Source of the DNA: Candidatus Omnitrophota bacterium
GTDB lineage: Bacteria; Omnitrophota; Gorgyraeia; Gygaellales; Profunditerraquicolaceae
Direction of reading: 5' to 3'
Length of the DNA: 37,614 bases
NCBI GenBank assembly: GCA_023228185.1
Contig: JALOBQ010000002.1
Coordinates: 1-37,614, forward strand
Position 1 is the stretch's first letter. Each line of letters starts with the position of its first letter. The notes under the pieces are model-generated. The model saw only the letters and a list, made by a program, of their open reading frames with translations. It made no database searches and was not told the origin of the DNA. Made by a program: the position numbers and the translations under genes. Shown here in pieces: positions 23,925 to 31,240 of the stretch.

Positions 23925-25136
23925 TTATATTAAATCTATCTGATGTCCCATCTTATCTTTCTTCGTCTTCAGATATTTGTAATTTACAGCGTTAGGCGCG
24001 ATCTCAATCGGCACGCGCTCAACTACTTTTAAACCATAACCTTCTAAACCGACAATCTTACGCGGATTATTTGTTAACAATCTGAGTTCTTTGACTCCCA
24101 AATCCACTAAAATCTGCGCGCCAATACCATAATCTCTTAAATCCGCTTTATGGCCCAATGCTTGGTTAGCTTCCACAGTATCCATGCCTTTATCCTGTAA
24201 ATTATACGCGCGTATTTTATCCACCAGGCCAATACCCCTGCCTTCCTGGTTCATATAAAGAACCACGCCTCTTTTTTCCTGCCCGATAATTTGCATCGCT
24301 TGCCTAAGTTGTTTGCCGCAATCGCAACGCAATGAGCTGAAAGCGTCACCCGTAAGGCAAGCTGAATGCACGCGCACAAGAACCGCCTGGTTGCTTAAAT
24401 CTCCCATTGTCAAAGCGATATGCGTCTGAGCGTTAGTCTTGTCGCGGTAAACAGTCATCTGATATTCGCCAAATTCCGTGGGCAATTTAGCGGTTGTCAC
24501 TGCCTCGGTCAATTTCTCGTTACGCCTGCGGTATTCAATCAGGCTGGTCACAGAACAGATCTTAAGATTATGTTTTTTGGAAAAATCAATCAGTTGAGGC
24601 AAACGCGACATTGAGCCATCTTCATTCATAATCTCACAGATCACCCCTGCGGGGATCAAGCCGCACAACTTCATCAAATCAACTGCTGCTTCAGTATGGC
24701 CTGCCCTAACCAGAACCCCGCCTTTTCTTGCTTTTAAAGGAAAGCTATGGCCTGGTTTAATCAGGTCTTCGGGTTTGGTAAGCGGATTGATTAATACCTC
24801 AATGGTGCGCGCCCGGTCAAAAGCCGAAATTCCCGTGGTAACACCTTTAGCCGCGTCAACAGAAACCATCCAGGCAGTAGAAAGCGGGTCTTTTTTGTGA
24901 TTTAAATTCTTGCCTTCCAGCATTGGTTCAAGGCCTAACTGTTCAAGGCGTTCGTCTTCCATCGGCACGCAAATCAAACCGCGGCCGAATTTAGCCATAA
25001 AGTTAATATGTTCAGGCCTGGCAAAAGACGCTGACATCAGCAAATCGCCTTCATTCTCGCGGTCTTCGTCGTCAACTACGACAACCATCAAACCTTTTTT
25101 TAGATCCTGGATTATTTCAGTTATTGAGTTAAACAT
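23925..25136 (-). CDS. ribBA: Bifunctional DHBP synthase / GTP cyclohydrolase II RibBA
   Basis: RibBA carries out both entry steps of riboflavin synthesis: ribulose 5-phosphate to 3,4-dihydroxy-2-butanone 4-phosphate, and GTP to the diaminopyrimidine. It is 403 aa. The N-terminal DHBPS domain (about 1-200) shows DDEDRENEGDLL and RAGHTEAAVDL. The C-terminal GCHII domain (about 205-400) shows the zinc site CLTGDAFSSLRCDC and NQEGRGIGL. Both active sites look intact. The start has an AAAGGAG site 5 bases upstream, directly behind the terminator of an FMN riboswitch, so expression should fall when FMN is high. Confidence 0.98.
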   Translation of the reverse strand: MFNSITEIIQDLKKGLMVVVVDDEDRENEGDLLMSASFARPEHINFMAKFGRGLICVPMEDERLEQLGLEPMLEGKNLNHKKDPLSTAWMVSVDAAKGVTTGISAFDRARTIEVLINPLTKPEDLIKPGHSFPLKARKGGVLVRAGHTEAAVDLMKLCGLIPAGVICEIMNEDGSMSRLPQLIDFSKKHNLKICSVTSLIEYRRRNEKLTEAVTTAKLPTEFGEYQMTVYRDKTNAQTHIALTMGDLSNQAVLVRVHSACLTGDAFSSLRCDCGKQLRQAMQIIGQEKRGVVLYMNQEGRGIGLVDKIRAYNLQDKGMDTVEANQALGHKADLRDYGIGAQILVDLGVKELRLLTNNPRKIVGLEGYGLKVVERVPIEIAPNAVNYKYLKTKKDKMGHQIDLI

Positions 25137-25147
25137 CGCGCTCCTTT

Positions 25148-25177
25148 AAAAATAAAAACCCGAAGATAAACTTCGGG
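25148..25177 (-). terminator. Riboswitch-linked intrinsic terminator
   Basis: On the minus strand CCCGAAG (25177-25171), a 5-base loop and CTTCGGG (25165-25159) are followed by TTTTTATTT. This is a textbook intrinsic terminator placed between the FMN riboswitch and the ribBA ribosome-binding site, so it is most likely the expression platform. Confidence 0.93.
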
Positions 25178-25187
25178 CATAATAATT

Positions 25188-25313
25188 TTAATCTCCTTCT
25201 ATCTGGACTCTAACCATCGGCTCTGGAATTTCGCCAGATCTGCCGCGGACAATATCCGCTAAGCTTGCGGGCTTAACCGCCGGTAAGGGTTTCCACCTTG
25301 CCCTGAAGATTAA
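25188..25313 (-). promoter_or_regulatory. FMN riboswitch (RFN element)
   Basis: The minus strand carries the conserved RFN blocks in order: CTTCAGGGCAAGGTGGAAA, then CCTTACCGGCGGTTAAGCCC, CCGCGGCAGATCTGG, and finally AGCCGATGGTTAGAGTCC and GAAGGAGA. The closing P1 helix pairs TTAATCT (25313-25307) with AGATTAA (25194-25188). FMN binding stabilises P1 and normally permits a downstream terminator, which is present at 25148-25177. It should control ribBA and the genes after it through ribE. Confidence 0.96.
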
Positions 25314-25321
25314 TTGTTAAT

Positions 25322-25349
25322 AGTATAACAACAAAACTTAACTTGTCAA
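25322..25349 (-). promoter_or_regulatory. Promoter of the riboswitch-ribBA unit
   Basis: On the minus strand TTGACA (25349-25344) and TATACT (25327-25322) are 16 bases apart. The expected start of transcription, near 25315, lies directly before the riboswitch P1 helix. The -35 overlaps that of the divergent pncC promoter. Confidence 0.85.
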
Positions 25350-25370
25350 TATAATAAAAACCGCTATAAT
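25343..25370 (+). promoter_or_regulatory. Promoter of the pncC-type gene
   Basis: TTGTCA (25343-25348) is followed after 16 bases by a perfect TATAAT (25365-25370). Transcription would begin near 25377, giving a leader of about 47 bases before the ATG at 25424. Confidence 0.75.
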
Positions 25371-25423
25371 CAGGTAAAAGAGGCAAAATCCCAGTTAAAA
25401 ACATCGTAAAACGCGCGCAAATA

Positions 25424-25897
25424 ATGAAAAGCACCATCCAAATACTGCATCGTAAACTATCGCAAAACAAAATGACAATTGCCGTCGCCGAATCCTGCAC
25501 AGGCGGAGCGCTTTCCAGGCTTTTAACCAAATACCCGGGCAGTTCTCTTTATTTTGCGCTGGGAGTAACTGCTTATAGCAATAAAGCCAAAGTCAAGTTT
25601 TTACAAATCCCCCAAAAAACAATTGATTGCTACGGCGCCGTTTCTGAAGTTACTGCGAAATTAATGGCAAAAAACATCAAAAGTATCGCGCAAACTGATT
25701 GTTCCTTAAGCACAACCGGCATTGCCGGGCCAGCAGGCGCGCTAAAAAATAAACCCGTAGGCACAGTTTATATCGGTGCTTGCGCCAAAAATAAAATTAT
25801 CTCTAAAAAATTCCGCTTCTCCGGCAGGCGCGCGCAGATTATCAACCAAGCTTGCCTTCAAGCCCTCAAGATGCTCAAACAGCTTATCCCTGATTAA
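25424..25897 (+). CDS. pncC: Nicotinamide-nucleotide amidase, CinA C-terminal family (PncC)
   Basis: The only plus-strand gene. It is 157 aa and matches the stand-alone CinA C-terminal domain, which deamidates NMN to NaMN in pyridine nucleotide recycling. Signature segments are IAVAESCTGGALS (residues 19-31, with the active-site serine region), ALGVTAYSNKAKVKFL, YGAVSEVTAKLMA and TTGIAGPAGALKNKPVGTVYIG. The N-terminal MoCF-like domain of full-length CinA is absent, as in PncC of E. coli type. No clear Shine-Dalgarno precedes the ATG. It is transcribed away from ribBA from a promoter sharing its -35 bases, and converges on pgpA, 34 bp beyond its stop. Confidence 0.92.
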   Translation: MKSTIQILHRKLSQNKMTIAVAESCTGGALSRLLTKYPGSSLYFALGVTAYSNKAKVKFLQIPQKTIDCYGAVSEVTAKLMAKNIKSIAQTDCSLSTTGIAGPAGALKNKPVGTVYIGACAKNKIISKKFRFSGRRAQIINQACLQALKMLKQLIPD

Positions 25898-25931
25898 GTT
25901 TAGGTTTTAAAATGAATAAAAAAACTGATTT

Positions 25932-26393
25932 TTAAGGTGTGAGTTTTAAAATTAGCTGAAGAAGGATATTCGTGTAGAGCCCCGCAACAATATCATCGCT
26001 GATTATTCCCAATGAGCCTTTAATATTCTGCAAGCCTGAGGCAGGATACGGCTTTAGGGTATCTAAAATACGGAAAAATAAAAAACCCAGAAAGATAATT
26101 TTGGCGTCCAGCGGCATAAAGCTAAGCCCGATCAGCATACCACATACTTCATCAATCACAATACAAGACGGGTCCTTCTTATTTAGCGCTCTTTCCAGCT
26201 TTCCGCAAACTAAAAATCCAATGATTAAAAGCAGTAAAAGGAGAATCAGGCAATAAAAGCTTTGCGCTTTTAAAAGAAAAAATAAACCCACGCCAACAAG
26301 ACTGCCAAAAGTCCCCGGGATAAAAGGCAGATAACCGATAAAAAAAACCGTGCCAAAAGCTTTAAGAATAAATTTTATTAATTGATTTTTCAC
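25932..26393 (-). CDS. pgpA: Phosphatidylglycerophosphatase A
   Basis: PgpA removes the phosphate from phosphatidylglycerophosphate to give phosphatidylglycerol, directly after the PgsA reaction. It is 153 aa and hydrophobic with about four membrane segments. The family motifs GYLPFIPGTFGSLVG (near the start), IVIDEVCGM, FRILDTLKPYPA and GIISDDIVAGLY are all present. The start is GTG at 26393 and overlaps the TAG stop of pgsA by one base (TAGTG), so the two consecutive enzymes are translationally coupled. Its stop faces that of pncC; no strong bidirectional terminator is visible in the 34-bp gap. Confidence 0.96.
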   Translation of the reverse strand: MKNQLIKFILKAFGTVFFIGYLPFIPGTFGSLVGVGLFFLLKAQSFYCLILLLLLLIIGFLVCGKLERALNKKDPSCIVIDEVCGMLIGLSFMPLDAKIIFLGFLFFRILDTLKPYPASGLQNIKGSLGIISDDIVAGLYTNILLQLILKLTP

Positions 26394-26971
26394 TATAGAC
26401 GGGCGATTATTTTACGGTTTTCCCAAAGATAGCTTAAGCCGGAATAAAGCGTAAGGCCTACCGTAAGCAGCATTAAAGCGTATATCCCCTGGCGGAAAGC
26501 GCTCTCCCAATCCGGATTCCAGGTAGAATATTTAAGCAGTAATTCTTTGAGCACGATAAAACCGAGGATCAGGAAAATAACCGCCATTTGAGAAACGGTT
26601 TTATGTTTACCCGCTCTTGCCGCGGATAATACTTTGCCTTTATTTAGAGCAAACAACCTCAAAGAAGTGATCAGTATCTCGCGCGAGACGATAATCACGA
26701 ACATCCAGGCGTCGATTAACTGCATCTGCACGAATGCCGCGAATGCCGCCAAAACCAATATTTTATCGGCAATCGGGTCCATCAACCGGCCAAAATCAGT
26801 GACCATATTCCTGCGCTGGGCAATCATTCCGTCAAGAAAATCGGATATCGCCGCCAGCATAAAAACAATTAAACTGGCTACTTTCCACCAGAGCCCATGG
26901 CAAAATAGAAAGAACATAAATACAAAAGTAAGCAAAATACGCGATAATGTAATGCGATTAGCGATATTCAT
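26393..26971 (-). CDS. pgsA: CDP-diacylglycerol--glycerol-3-phosphate 3-phosphatidyltransferase
   Basis: PgsA makes phosphatidylglycerophosphate from CDP-diacylglycerol and glycerol 3-phosphate in the inner membrane. It is 192 aa with several membrane helices. The N-terminus MNIANRITLSRILL is typical. The CDP-alcohol phosphotransferase motif covers residues 44-69: Asp44, Asp47-Gly48, Ala51, Gly61, Asp65 and Asp69 are in place, but the usual Arg after Ala51 is Gln52, followed by two arginines. Position next to pgpA supports PgsA rather than another CDP-alcohol transferase. It begins one base after the rimO stop. Confidence 0.93.
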   Translation of the reverse strand: MNIANRITLSRILLTFVFMFFLFCHGLWWKVASLIVFMLAAISDFLDGMIAQRRNMVTDFGRLMDPIADKILVLAAFAAFVQMQLIDAWMFVIIVSREILITSLRLFALNKGKVLSAARAGKHKTVSQMAVIFLILGFIVLKELLLKYSTWNPDWESAFRQGIYALMLLTVGLTLYSGLSYLWENRKIIARL

Positions 26972-26972
26972 T

Positions 26973-28214
26973 TTAAGCTTCCCCCACTAGGTCGTATTCT
27001 AAAGTATCTGTAATTTTTACTTTCACAAAACTGCCCGCGGAAAGTTTTTTTGCGCTATGCACGTAAACCAAACCGTCAACTTCCGGAGCATCAGCCTGGC
27101 TGCGCCCCAGGTAAACGCCATGCTCTTCTTCTTCAATCAGCACTTCCAAAGTGCTCCCCAGCAACTGACGATTATTATACTCGGAAACTTTCTGTTGAAC
27201 AGCCATTACTTGGGCAAACCGTTCTTGTTTTACTGATTCCGGCAATTGCCCGGCTAAATTATAGGCTAAAGTGCCTTCTTCGCGCGAGTAAGTAAAAGCG
27301 CCCAGCCTCTGAAATTTAACTTCTTTAATAAAATCAAGCAACTGGGCGAATTCTTTTTCTGTTTCCGAAGGAAAACCCACGATTACCGATGTGCGCAGAG
27401 TTACATCCGGTATTGCTTTACGAATTTTTTCGATCAAACGTAAAATTTCTAATCTACTGCTTGGCCTGCGCATTAATTTCAGCAGGCGGCGGTTGATATG
27501 CTGTAGCGGCATATCCACGTATTTGCAAATTTTCGCCTGTTCTTTGATCAAACTGATCAACTGATCGTCAATACGCTCGGGATTTAAATAAAGCAAACGG
27601 ATCCATTTGATATTTTTTGTTTCCTCGGAAACTTGCTTAACCAGATTTGTTAAAGCAAATTTACGATAAATATCCAAACCGTAACCGGTAATATCCTGGC
27701 CGATAATATTTAATTCGCTTACACCTGTTTGATCAAGCTCCCCTGCCCGCTTAAGCAAATATTCTTTAGGCAGGCTTTTAAATTTACCTTTGATCCTGGG
27801 AATTACGCAATAGCTGCAGTGATTTATGCAACCCTCGCAAATCTTAAGATACGCGTAACTAGCGGGGGTAAGCCTGAACTTTTCTTTAGCCGCGCTAAAA
27901 TTTAAAACGCCTACAAAAGCATCCACTTCAGGCAGCTGTTTCTTTAATTCCTCCCTGTAACGCTGCGTCAGGCATCCACAGACGATAATCTTCTTAAGCT
28001 TTCCCTGTTTTTTAAGCTTAACTAAATCAAGTATCGCCTCAATTGATTCCTGCTTAGCCGATTGTATAAAAGCGCAGGTATTAATTAACCCGATATCGGC
28101 ATCCGCAATATCTACTATTTTATAACCTTTAAGAACAAGCCGCCCGGCGATATTTTCGCTATCCACAAGGTTTCTCGGGCAACCTAAGCTGACCAGTCCA
28201 ACCTTATTGCTCAT
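26973..28214 (-). CDS. rimO: Ribosomal protein S12 methylthiotransferase RimO
   Basis: RimO adds a methylthio group to an aspartate of ribosomal protein S12, using two iron-sulfur clusters and SAM. It is 413 aa. The N-terminal UPF0004 domain has the three cluster cysteines Cys12 (SLGCPRN), Cys47 (NTCAF) and Cys81 (CGCLTQ). The radical SAM motif is Cys129, Cys133 and Cys136 in CINHCSYC. A C-terminal TRAM domain ends near VKITDTLEYDLVG. VSLGCPRNLVDSE and IPRIKGKFKS fit RimO; MiaB and MtaB differ there. Start overlaps the HTH gene stop by 4 bp, and pgsA follows closely. Confidence 0.95.
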   Translation of the reverse strand: MSNKVGLVSLGCPRNLVDSENIAGRLVLKGYKIVDIADADIGLINTCAFIQSAKQESIEAILDLVKLKKQGKLKKIIVCGCLTQRYREELKKQLPEVDAFVGVLNFSAAKEKFRLTPASYAYLKICEGCINHCSYCVIPRIKGKFKSLPKEYLLKRAGELDQTGVSELNIIGQDITGYGLDIYRKFALTNLVKQVSEETKNIKWIRLLYLNPERIDDQLISLIKEQAKICKYVDMPLQHINRRLLKLMRRPSSRLEILRLIEKIRKAIPDVTLRTSVIVGFPSETEKEFAQLLDFIKEVKFQRLGAFTYSREEGTLAYNLAGQLPESVKQERFAQVMAVQQKVSEYNNRQLLGSTLEVLIEEEEHGVYLGRSQADAPEVDGLVYVHSAKKLSAGSFVKVKITDTLEYDLVGEA

Positions 28215-29044
28215 TTATTTATTTTTAAACCGTCTTTATTAATCAGGATCCGCAAGGATTGCCCTTTGCGGCCAAGATTGGGGAAACGCTGGTCATTGAC
28301 CTGTAATTCTACTGCCGCGGCATCCCCTAAAGCAAGTTCAAGTTTATCTTTTGCTTTCCAGGTTTCAAATCTCGCTTTGGGCAGAATACCGCGAAAGACC
28401 GTATGCCCGTCTACTTTAAGCGAAACCCAACATTTATCTTTAGTAACAATGCCCAAGACAAATCCGGAAGTTATTGCTTTGCGCATTTTCGGCGCGCTGG
28501 TATTATCAGTTAAAACTCCCGCTTTATTCTTGCTATCGCGAATTTTCTGTTTTGATTTTACGTTTGCGCTTGTTAAAACGCTATTCTCCGGCCTTAAATT
28601 TTTTGGCTGAGACGCCGGTTTTAATTGGATTAGTTTTGCCGCCACCGAAAAAATCAAAATTGCCAAAACGATAAAAAATATCAACTTATTAAATCTCTTC
28701 GGGGGGCGTAAAGAATTAATCTTTACCGCAGTATCTTTTACAAATGAACGGAGGCTTTCGGCGCGCTGGCCTACGGGCCGGCCTACTTTAGAATTTAATA
28801 CGGCCTGGCTCTGCGGCTGCTGCGCACTGGGGCCCAAATAATCTTTGCTCTCCACATTAAGATAATTACAATAAATCTTAATGAAACTTCTTAGATATAT
28901 CGGGCTTAAGTCCGTAAGGCTATCGCCTTCAATCGCCCTAAGCACATTCAAATGGATCTTCGTCCTTTTTTGCACTTCTTCAAGGCTGATCCCCCGCTCA
29001 ATGCGTAGTTGCTTTAATCTTACCCCGGCTGTCTGAATATTCAC
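28211..29044 (-). CDS. RodZ-like helix-turn-helix membrane protein
   Basis: A 277-aa protein with the RodZ arrangement: a cytoplasmic N-terminal HTH_25-type domain (about residues 5-70: LKQLRIERGISLEEVQKRT, then SPIYLRSFIKIYCNYLNV), a basic linker, one membrane segment at about 121-139, and a periplasmic tail. The last 80 residues (CWVSLKVDGHTVFRGILPKA, then LELALGDAAAVELQVNDQ) resemble the DUF4115 domain found in RodZ. RodZ links MreB to the elongation machinery and sets rod shape. No mreB is visible here, so the role is inferred from architecture. It lies between ftsK and rimO. Confidence 0.85.
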   Translation of the reverse strand: MNIQTAGVRLKQLRIERGISLEEVQKRTKIHLNVLRAIEGDSLTDLSPIYLRSFIKIYCNYLNVESKDYLGPSAQQPQSQAVLNSKVGRPVGQRAESLRSFVKDTAVKINSLRPPKRFNKLIFFIVLAILIFSVAAKLIQLKPASQPKNLRPENSVLTSANVKSKQKIRDSKNKAGVLTDNTSAPKMRKAITSGFVLGIVTKDKCWVSLKVDGHTVFRGILPKARFETWKAKDKLELALGDAAAVELQVNDQRFPNLGRKGQSLRILINKDGLKINK

Positions 29045-29061
29045 TTATCCTGCCCTGTGTT

Positions 29062-31233
29062 TTATTCTTGCTGTTTATTCTCTCCTGTTAAATCCTTAAG
29101 CCAATTTTCCCTATCCACTAATATCTTGCGCGGCTTACTGCCTTCAAATGCGCCAACTAAACCATCAGCTTCCATCTGGTCAATGATGCGCGCCGCCCGC
29201 GTATATCCTAAACGCATACGCCTCTGTAAAATTGAAACGGAAGCCTGGTTACTCTCCATAATCACTCTTACGGCTTCGTCAAAAAGTTCGTCTTTCTCGC
29301 CAGCTCCGGGTGAGCCGCTTTTCTGCTGCTGGCTGAGGATCTCTTCATCATAAACAGGTTCGCCTTGCAATTTGATAAAAGAAACCACGCGTTCGATTTC
29401 TTCATCTTTAACCAAAGCTCCCTGTATACGGATCAAGTCTTCTTTGCCCGGCTGTAAAAACAGCATATCCCCTTTGCCTAAAAGAGTTTCCGCGCCGTTC
29501 ATATCCAGAACCGTACGCGAATCAACTTTGGAAGCGACTTTAAAAGATATACGCGCCGGTAAATTCGCTTTAATTACACCGGTGATTACGTCAACTGAAG
29601 GCCGCTGCGTGGCTAAAATCAAATGTATTCCTACAGCGCGGGATAACTGCGCAAGGCGGGTAATCGCGTTTTCAATCTGGTCGCGTGCCACGCTCATTAA
29701 ATCAGCGAATTCATCGACCACAACTATAATATAAGGGATCTTATCCTCTTGTTTATCATTATAAGCCTCAATATTCCTGGCGCCGGCTTTAGAGAGCAAT
29801 TGATAGCGCTCTTCCATTTCACTAACTACCCAATTCAGCGCGACAGCCGCTTTTTTGGCATCCGTAACCACAGGGCATAATAAATGCGGCAGGCCGTTAA
29901 AAGGCATTAGTTCAACCATTTTCGGGTCAATCATCAGGAATTTCAGATCATTGGGAGAAGATTTAAATAATAAAGAGAGAATACAAGTATTTACGCAAAC
30001 GGTTTTTCCGGAACCCGTGGTCCCGGCAACTAAAAGATGCGGCATACCTTCCAAGTCGCCAAAAACAGGTTTACCGGTAATATCCTTGCCTAAAGCAAGT
30101 GTAAGTCCATGGTCTTTTTTATTAAAATCATTTGCGCTGAGCAGATCTTTGATACAAACCAAGCTACTGTGTAGATTAGGAACTTCTACGCCCACCCTTC
30201 CTTTACCCGGGATAGGCGCGATGATCCTTACAGATTGAGCTTTAATCGCCAGGGCGATATCATCGCTTAAATTTTCAATACGGTTTATTTTTACGCCGGG
30301 AGCAGGTTCTAATTCATAGCGGGTGATCACCGGGCCGCGGATGATATCCGTAACTTTGGCCGAGATACCAAAATCAGCAAGCGTATCCTCTAAAATCCGC
30401 GCGCTCGCCTCCAGGTCTTCTTTCATCAAGCGGCTATCTGGAGCAACAGGGTCATTTAAAAGATCCAGCGAAGGCACCTGATAATCACCACTTTTTAATT
30501 CCACGGGTTTACTCTTTACCTGCGGCTTAGCCGATTTTACCAAAACCTGTTCAGGCATAATAATCTTGGGCTTGGCCGCGGGGATCTCCCGAATAAACGC
30601 AGCTTCTTTCTTAACGGTGTTATTTTTATTATTCTGCGGGAACTTCACTTTTACAGAGGTGGATCTATCTTTAGCCCGAAAATTTAAAATGCCGCTGAAA
30701 GCGGCCCTTGTTTTATCCGTGACATTCTGGAATAAAGAAGAAATCATAATTTCCGTGACTAAAGCCAGAGAAAGTATAATAAAAGTCAAAAGTATGATCA
30801 AACCGCCCAGGCGGCTAAAATAAGCGGTAATAAAATTTGAGATTAATGAACCGAAAAATCCGGCGGTATAAAACCTGACCAGACTGTTATGCAGATTAAA
30901 CATTCCCACGCTGGAACTAATCGAGAGAAGCAAAACAAGCATTCCTAAAATACGCGGAATGCTTAAGTATGGTTTTTCCTGCCGGAAGAATTTTACTCCG
31001 AGCATAATTACTAAAAGCGGGATGATAAAACTTGATACCCTGCCGAATAAAAAAACAATTAAACCCGCCAGGTAAGCGCCGAAAACACCGAGCAGGTTTT
31101 TGGGAGGGATATTTGGGCTGGATGTATAAAAAACAAGGTCAAAACGGTCAAATCTAATGAGGCTGGCTAAAATCATCAGCCCCACCGCGACTAAAATAAC
31201 GCCTTTGACCTCATTTAATCTTCTTTCTCTCAC
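29062..31233 (-). CDS. ftsK: DNA translocase FtsK/SpoIIIE
   Basis: FtsK pumps DNA at the septum and activates XerCD recombination at dif. It is 723 aa, of the compact type. About four membrane segments occupy residues 10-165, followed by a short linker (about 170-250). The motor has Walker A in AGTTGSGKTVCVN (about 403-415) and Walker B in IIVVVDEFADLM (about 502-513), then ATQRPSVDVITGVIKANLPA. The C-terminal winged-helix gamma domain, which reads KOPS sites, is present: EAVRVIMESNQASVSILQRR, then GYTRAARIIDQMEADGLVG. The start is GTG, 7 bp after pnp. XerD at 15834 is its expected partner. Confidence 0.97.
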   Translation of the reverse strand: MRERRLNEVKGVILVAVGLMILASLIRFDRFDLVFYTSSPNIPPKNLLGVFGAYLAGLIVFLFGRVSSFIIPLLVIMLGVKFFRQEKPYLSIPRILGMLVLLLSISSSVGMFNLHNSLVRFYTAGFFGSLISNFITAYFSRLGGLIILLTFIILSLALVTEIMISSLFQNVTDKTRAAFSGILNFRAKDRSTSVKVKFPQNNKNNTVKKEAAFIREIPAAKPKIIMPEQVLVKSAKPQVKSKPVELKSGDYQVPSLDLLNDPVAPDSRLMKEDLEASARILEDTLADFGISAKVTDIIRGPVITRYELEPAPGVKINRIENLSDDIALAIKAQSVRIIAPIPGKGRVGVEVPNLHSSLVCIKDLLSANDFNKKDHGLTLALGKDITGKPVFGDLEGMPHLLVAGTTGSGKTVCVNTCILSLLFKSSPNDLKFLMIDPKMVELMPFNGLPHLLCPVVTDAKKAAVALNWVVSEMEERYQLLSKAGARNIEAYNDKQEDKIPYIIVVVDEFADLMSVARDQIENAITRLAQLSRAVGIHLILATQRPSVDVITGVIKANLPARISFKVASKVDSRTVLDMNGAETLLGKGDMLFLQPGKEDLIRIQGALVKDEEIERVVSFIKLQGEPVYDEEILSQQQKSGSPGAGEKDELFDEAVRVIMESNQASVSILQRRMRLGYTRAARIIDQMEADGLVGAFEGSKPRKILVDRENWLKDLTGENKQQE

Positions 31234-31240
31234 TGCCTGA

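Noticed and set aside
25273..25530. Minus-strand open frame over the riboswitch, its promoter and the start of pncC
   Set aside because: It covers well-supported regulatory elements and the PncC coding start; it has no ribosome-binding site or family motif.
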